Source: CAUZSM01 sp963582685
GTDB lineage: Archaea; Thermoplasmatota; Poseidoniia; Poseidoniales; Thalassarchaeaceae
Assembly (NCBI GenBank): GCA_963582685.1
Contig: CAUZSM010000066.1
Location: 1 to 9,265, forward strand
Direction of reading: 5' to 3'
Length of the DNA stretch: 9,265 nt
The stretch's first letter is position 1. Each line of letters opens with the position of its first letter. This document shows, piece by piece, positions 6,122-9,265 of this stretch. Under the pieces are notes generated by a model. It did no database searches. It saw nothing but the letters and a program-made list of their open reading frames with translations, and was not told the DNA's origin. Made by a program: the position numbers and the translations under genes.

Positions 6122-7015
6122 ATGAAAACCATCAACTACTACGCGTGCGTATGTATCAATGATAGGATGCCTCGGCTTCGAGCAGTAATTGCAGGGTGTA
6201 TAGCAGCTGGTGCGTTATCGCTGCAAATGTTCGATCCAATAATCGCCTTTGGTGCAGGGCTGTGTGTCATGCTGTTGGTAGACATTCCTTTCAACGCTGT
6301 TGAGAAGAGGCGACTTCGTATTGCTCACGATACACAAGTTCGTAATCTGCAGCAGGCTGACCTACAGATTCAACACCTCGCGCACCGCATTGAACTGCAA
6401 GCAGGGCAGTTGACTGGAGCATTGACTGAATTGGAACGACGGGATGCTGTCGGAGCTCCTGAAGCTCGCAATCTAATAGAGAGTCAGAGGGCAACTTTGG
6501 CTGTTCAAGCCAAGGCAATGGAGGAGGCAAAACTCCTCATCAGAGTCCAAGAAGAAATGATGGCAAGAATCGACCAACGAGTCGTTGACGAGAAATCCAA
6601 CTGGGAACACACGATTCGAACACTGGAGAAAGTATTGGAGGCACAGGCTGAGCAGGCTCGGATTGCTCAACAAAGCATTCAGGATGAGAAGAGTCAACTC
6701 TCCAAAACGGTCGCTGAAAGCAGTCATGAGATGCAGAAATCAATGACTCAACTACTTGAGCGATTAGCCACGGAACCACGAACATCGAATGTAAATGTAC
6801 AGGACTCAGTAGTGATGCAGTCTAATCAGTCTTCGGAAGGGGACGGGCTTGGAGAACTCGTGCAACTGGAAGTCAAACCAGTTCCACCGAGAAAACGTAT
6901 TGTTAAGCCCAGTAGGAGGCGAACTCCTAACCCTCCCCCAATCAAGTTGATTGCTCGCCCATTGCAGGTGTCTGAACGCGATTGGGTCGAAGCCTTCAAC
7001 GAGGACCTAGTCTAG
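6122..7015 (+). CDS. Unrecognised membrane-anchored coiled-coil protein
   Basis: I do not recognise this 297-aa protein. Near the N-terminus are two adjacent hydrophobic stretches (about 20-36 and 39-57), separated by a short QMFDP turn. They form a TM hairpin or a re-entrant anchor. A basic EKRRLRI segment follows at 61-67, then a long charged, probably coiled-coil region to about 215 (Gln/Glu/Leu-rich). A Ser/Asn-rich linker comes next, then a basic, proline-rich tail (252-280, with PPRKR and PSRRR) and an acidic end. The layout resembles RmuC-type or other membrane-tethered coiled coils, but the RmuC nuclease domain is absent. The start is uncertain: ATG 6122 is used; TTG 6110 and ATG 6167 are in frame. 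ATG 6167 gives MPRLR directly before the first TM segment, and the AT-rich TAAATTAAAT at 6101-6110 could be a TATA element serving it. It is 13 nt after the preceding stop. Confidence 0.82.
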   Translation: MKTINYYACVCINDRMPRLRAVIAGCIAAGALSLQMFDPIIAFGAGLCVMLLVDIPFNAVEKRRLRIAHDTQVRNLQQADLQIQHLAHRIELQAGQLTGALTELERRDAVGAPEARNLIESQRATLAVQAKAMEEAKLLIRVQEEMMARIDQRVVDEKSNWEHTIRTLEKVLEAQAEQARIAQQSIQDEKSQLSKTVAESSHEMQKSMTQLLERLATEPRTSNVNVQDSVVMQSNQSSEGDGLGELVQLEVKPVPPRKRIVKPSRRRTPNPPPIKLIARPLQVSERDWVEAFNEDLV

Positions 7016-7023
7016 GGTCCACT

Positions 7024-7821
7024 ATGGGCAGAGAGAGATTGGAGTGGGTTGGTGCGGCTCCGCTTGAGCCGCAGGCAATGAAAAATCTGCGTTCTGCTCT
7101 AATATTACGTCATAGTGTATTCTGGCTGCCCGCGACTATCTCCTGTGCACTCATCACCCTGTTTATTTTGGCACTACCACTCGCTTCAAGTGGTGGAATA
7201 ACCACTCTTGGTTTGAGCATACTTCTCGGAATCGGGTTGAGTAGACTTGCAGGTGTCAGGGCCTACCAAAAAATTCGCTTAGCGATGTTGCGTGGACTGG
7301 ATGTTGCACCGCTGTTTAATCTAGAGGCACGAACCCTCGGTGCACGTGTTTTCGGACCACCTGTTGGCGCAGAGATACTCGATGTGTTGATGCGACCCAC
7401 TGAGGACGGTGAAATGGCCAAAGAACAGGACAAATGGGGCCGAGTCAGGTATCGTACCCGTGGTCAAGACCCTAGAGGACCTGCAGAAGGGAGTGGGTCA
7501 GATACCATCGACCACACACTACCTCGAATCACAGATACCAGTGATGGGAAAGAATACGCCAAATTCGAGGGGCCCCTTACTGAAGGTGAAAAACTGCTAG
7601 AAGAAGCGAATGTCATTCGCCACAAAAAAGCGAAGGATGCTTGGGAGTCTTCCGAAGCAAGTGACCCTGAACTAACTGAGGCAGGAAAAGAAAGGCTAGG
7701 TGATTTAGTCGCCACAGGGCATTTTGCGGAGACTGCGACAGAGGGAGAATTCCCTGTAGCACCCGAATTGGAATCACCCGATGAAGCAACCAAGAAGAAG
7801 TTGGGTGATTCAATAGAATAG
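7024..7821 (+). CDS. Unrecognised two-TM protein with long polar C-terminal tail
   Basis: I do not recognise this 265-aa protein. After about 30 polar residues come two hydrophobic segments (about 31-53 and 56-77), forming a TM hairpin. Next is a basic/amphipathic stretch (RAYQKIRLAMLRGL) and a small possibly ordered part to about 125 (ARVFGPPVGAEILDVL). The rest, about 140 residues, is charged and low in hydrophobics (Glu, Lys, Asp, Gly, Thr), probably disordered, with a repeated 'EATKKKLGD / EAGKERLGD' theme (219-227 and 254-262). ATG 7024 follows the previous stop by 8 nt; a TTG at 6982 is in frame but would overlap the upstream gene. With its neighbour it makes a pair of consecutive hairpin-anchored membrane proteins whose soluble parts probably face the same side. 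No enzyme motif is visible. Confidence 0.8.
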   Translation: MGRERLEWVGAAPLEPQAMKNLRSALILRHSVFWLPATISCALITLFILALPLASSGGITTLGLSILLGIGLSRLAGVRAYQKIRLAMLRGLDVAPLFNLEARTLGARVFGPPVGAEILDVLMRPTEDGEMAKEQDKWGRVRYRTRGQDPRGPAEGSGSDTIDHTLPRITDTSDGKEYAKFEGPLTEGEKLLEEANVIRHKKAKDAWESSEASDPELTEAGKERLGDLVATGHFAETATEGEFPVAPELESPDEATKKKLGDSIE

Positions 7822-7833
7822 GCGATTCTAGCA

Positions 7834-7839
7834 TTATAT
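7834..7839 (+). promoter_or_regulatory. TATA-like element upstream of the nucleotide-sugar gene pair
   Basis: TTATAT lies in the 77-nt gap between the two-TM protein gene and the nucleotidyltransferase. A TSS about 25 nt downstream would be near 7862, leaving a leader of about 35 nt before ATG 7899. No clear A-rich BRE precedes it. Position and composition support a promoter only modestly. Confidence 0.35.
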
Positions 7840-7868
7840 CCACTCTATGATGTATTGAAAAGGGAGGT

Positions 7869-7881
7869 GGCGGCAGCCGCC
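7869..7881 (+). promoter_or_regulatory. GC-rich hairpin in the leader of the nucleotidyltransferase gene
   Basis: GGCGG-CAG-CCGCC forms a 5-bp all-GC stem with a 3-nt loop, starting 30 nt before ATG 7899. It could be a leader structure, a protein-binding dyad, or the stem of a weak terminator for the upstream operon. No T-run follows, so termination in the bacterial manner is unlikely. A GGAG at 7885-7888 sits just after it, about 10 nt before the start codon, as a possible ribosome binding site that the stem could flank. Confidence 0.35.
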
Positions 7882-7898
7882 CCCGGAGTAGGTTGGGT

Positions 7899-8648
7899 AT
7901 GAAGGCGGTACTCGTCGCTGGTGGACATGGTTCCAGATTGTTGCCATTCACACGATATACGCACAAAACACTGCTTCCTTTGCACCGAAGACCGGTCATC
8001 GATTATGCCCTCGCTACTATCCGGCACAGCGGAATAAAAGACATCACAATCATCGGTAATCAATTCATTGAGCAGATCTCACAGCATGTTGGTGATGGCC
8101 TTGATGACGAGAATATCAACTACGTTGTTGAAGAGGAGCCATTGGGTGTTCATCATGCCATTAGCCTTGCAAGACCCCATGTAGAAGGAAGTCGTTTGCT
8201 GGTGTATTTCTCTGACAACATCACCACGTGGGACTTGTCAGAAGCCGTTGCTGAATTTACTAAGGCAGAAGATAGCCCGGGTTGCGCACTACTTTGTAGA
8301 GAAGTTGCTGACCCGGAGCGCTTCGGAGTTGCCGTCTTCGATGATAATGGAAAACTGTGTGACATCATCGAAAAGCCGACTACTGCACCCTCAAATTTTG
8401 CGATTGGTGGGATTTATCTCTTCGATGAATCCTTCTGGAGTCGAATGGATGTAGCATATCATGACAAAGGCAACGATTTCTCTATCTCTGATGTTAATCG
8501 GGATTATCTTCGAGATGGTAAAGTCACACTACATCAGATTGGGGAAGAAATTTGGCTTGATTGCGGCACACCCGGCTCACTGCTTGAAGCAGCAACACAT
8601 GCTAAGTCTGGGCGTCTGCCTCTAGCCGGCGAGGAAGTGGAAGAATGA
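7899..8648 (+). CDS. Sugar-1-phosphate nucleotidyltransferase (RmlA/GalU-like)
   Basis: This 249-aa enzyme is of the class that joins a sugar 1-phosphate to an NTP (dTTP or UTP) to give an NDP-sugar and PPi. The N-terminal signature is VAGGHGSRLLPFT (6-18), where homologues have GGxGTRLxPxT, so Thr is replaced by Ser. It is followed by HKTLLPL (22-28), the position of the activating Lys. YVVEEEPLGVHHAI (75-88) is the base-binding loop, FSDNI (104-108) carries the metal Asp106 (usually GDN), and DPERFGVAVFD (138-148) with IIEKP (156-160) forms the sugar pocket. The second metal/sugar Asp is in WLDCGTPGSLLEA (219-231). It is shorter than RmlA (about 290 aa), missing most of the C-terminal helical region that mediates allostery. 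The exact NTP and sugar cannot be read. The start ATG 7899 gives MKAVLVAGG; the TTG at 7893 is less likely. The next gene overlaps its stop by ATGA. Confidence 0.92.
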   Translation: MKAVLVAGGHGSRLLPFTRYTHKTLLPLHRRPVIDYALATIRHSGIKDITIIGNQFIEQISQHVGDGLDDENINYVVEEEPLGVHHAISLARPHVEGSRLLVYFSDNITTWDLSEAVAEFTKAEDSPGCALLCREVADPERFGVAVFDDNGKLCDIIEKPTTAPSNFAIGGIYLFDESFWSRMDVAYHDKGNDFSISDVNRDYLRDGKVTLHQIGEEIWLDCGTPGSLLEAATHAKSGRLPLAGEEVEE

Positions 8649-9265
8649 AGGTAGGAATCATCGGTGCCGGCATCGTTGGCGGAGCGATTGAGCACTGGTT
8701 CACCTCCGCACATGAATTATTCATCCACGACCCGGTGCGTGGTACCTCTCTATCGGACGTCACGGACAATGTCGACATGGCGTACATTGCTGTGCCTACC
8801 CCTCAAAGTGAGGTTGATGGATCCTGTGATACCAGCATCGTCGAGGGCATTCTCGGTGAACTCCCTGACGGTTTCACAGCGGTAATCAAGAGCACCGTGG
8901 TGCCTGGAACAACCCAGCGCTTTCATGAGGAATATCCACACCTCAAAATCGCTTACAGCCCTGAGTTCCTTGTCGAACGTCGCCATCTGGAAGATTTTGG
9001 CAATCAAGACCTCCTTGTCTGTGGCACCCATCACTCTGATGTTGCCGAAATGGTGTTTGAACAACATCGGGAAGCTGGTGTTCTGAAGAGAGACCAAACC
9101 TACCAAGTTACACCGACACAGGCAGAGTTGGTGAAATACTCCAAGAATACATTCTACGCGCTAAAGGTCATCTTTGCCAATCAGATGTATGACATCTGTG
9201 AAGCACTCGGTGAGGATTGGGGTGCAGTTCGAGAGATTATCACCGCAGAACAGGCCCAACCCATT
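8645..9265 (+). CDS. UDP-glucose/GDP-mannose dehydrogenase family protein (3' end outside window)
   Basis: The first 207 residues of an NAD-dependent nucleotide-sugar dehydrogenase, which performs a two-step oxidation of an NDP-hexose to the uronic acid. Motifs: Rossmann loop GIIGAGIVG (4-12) with Asp29 after strand 2; AVPTP (49-53); STVVPGTT (83-90); SPEFL (105-109); and the central-helix segment ELVKYSKNTFYALK, where Lys164 and Asn168 match the catalytic Lys-x-x-x-Asn of the family. The catalytic Cys and the C-terminal UDP-binding domain lie beyond the right edge. The stretch between Asp29 and the VPTP motif is only about 20 residues, much shorter than in typical UGD, which marks a compact subfamily. 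Start and stop overlap as ATGA with the nucleotidyltransferase, so the two are translationally coupled and likely act on linked steps of nucleotide-sugar supply. UDP-glucose, UDP-HexNAc or GDP-mannose cannot be distinguished from this half. Confidence 0.9.
   Translation, partial: MKVGIIGAGIVGGAIEHWFTSAHELFIHDPVRGTSLSDVTDNVDMAYIAVPTPQSEVDGSCDTSIVEGILGELPDGFTAVIKSTVVPGTTQRFHEEYPHLKIAYSPEFLVERRHLEDFGNQDLLVCGTHHSDVAEMVFEQHREAGVLKRDQTYQVTPTQAELVKYSKNTFYALKVIFANQMYDICEALGEDWGAVREIITAEQAQPI

Noticed and set aside
6122..7015. RmuC-like DNA recombination protein for the membrane-anchored coiled-coil gene.
   Set aside because: The N-terminal anchor and coiled coil fit, but the C-terminal nuclease domain is missing; the protein ends in a Pro/Arg-rich tail.
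1..9265. Mobile element, phage, defence island or CRISPR content.
   Set aside because: No transposase, integrase, nuclease, direct-repeat array or tRNA was seen; the recognisable genes are cofactor, redox and nucleotide-sugar metabolism.

Overview
The window looks like a chromosomal segment of an archaeon. The strongest evidence is an archaeal-type 4-phosphopantoate--beta-alanine ligase (2631-3431), a protein of the archaeal CoA pathway that bacteria normally lack, together with the C-terminal end of a likely KEOPS Pcc1 subunit (2-199). Moderate GC, acidic linkers and tightly packed genes with weak Shine-Dalgarno sites would fit a marine Thermoplasmatota lineage such as Marine Group II (Poseidoniales). 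That placement is inference from gene content, not from a phylogenetic marker. I see no rRNA, tRNA, CRISPR array, insertion sequence, integrase or phage gene, and no intergenic gap as long as 300 bases.

Layout. Positions 2-199 (+) hold the 3' end of a Pcc1-like gene, meeting tail to tail (1 nt gap) a FAD-dependent oxidoreductase on the minus strand (1457-201). A short divergent region (1458-1525), with an AT-rich inverted repeat at its right edge, separates it from a two-gene cofactor unit on the plus strand: nadC (NAD synthesis) and the phosphopantothenate-forming ligase (CoA synthesis). Next comes an unrecognised coiled-coil protein (3491-4171, +), which ends 8 nt from the stop of a minus-strand isopropylmalate/isocitrate dehydrogenase family enzyme (5373-4180). 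Divergent from that enzyme is a tight run of three unrecognised plus-strand genes (5488-7821): a soluble coiled-coil protein with a winged-helix-like C-terminus, a membrane-anchored coiled-coil protein, and a two-TM protein with a long polar tail. After a 77-nt gap with a TATA-like element and a GC-rich hairpin come a sugar-1-phosphate nucleotidyltransferase (7899-8648) and, overlapping by ATGA, a UDP-sugar dehydrogenase (8645 to the window edge). These two probably make nucleotide-sugar precursors for surface glycans.

How the genes work together. nadC and the ligase are cofactor housekeeping, and the nucleotidyltransferase/dehydrogenase pair is sugar-precursor metabolism. The unexplained part is the set of four coiled-coil or membrane proteins. 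The 3491 protein carries an exact four-residue hydrophobic periodicity over 18 consecutive positions, which is the most unusual structural signal here. The three-gene run at 5488-7821 is the best candidate for an undescribed complex linking a membrane to a soluble, possibly DNA- or clamp-binding, partner.
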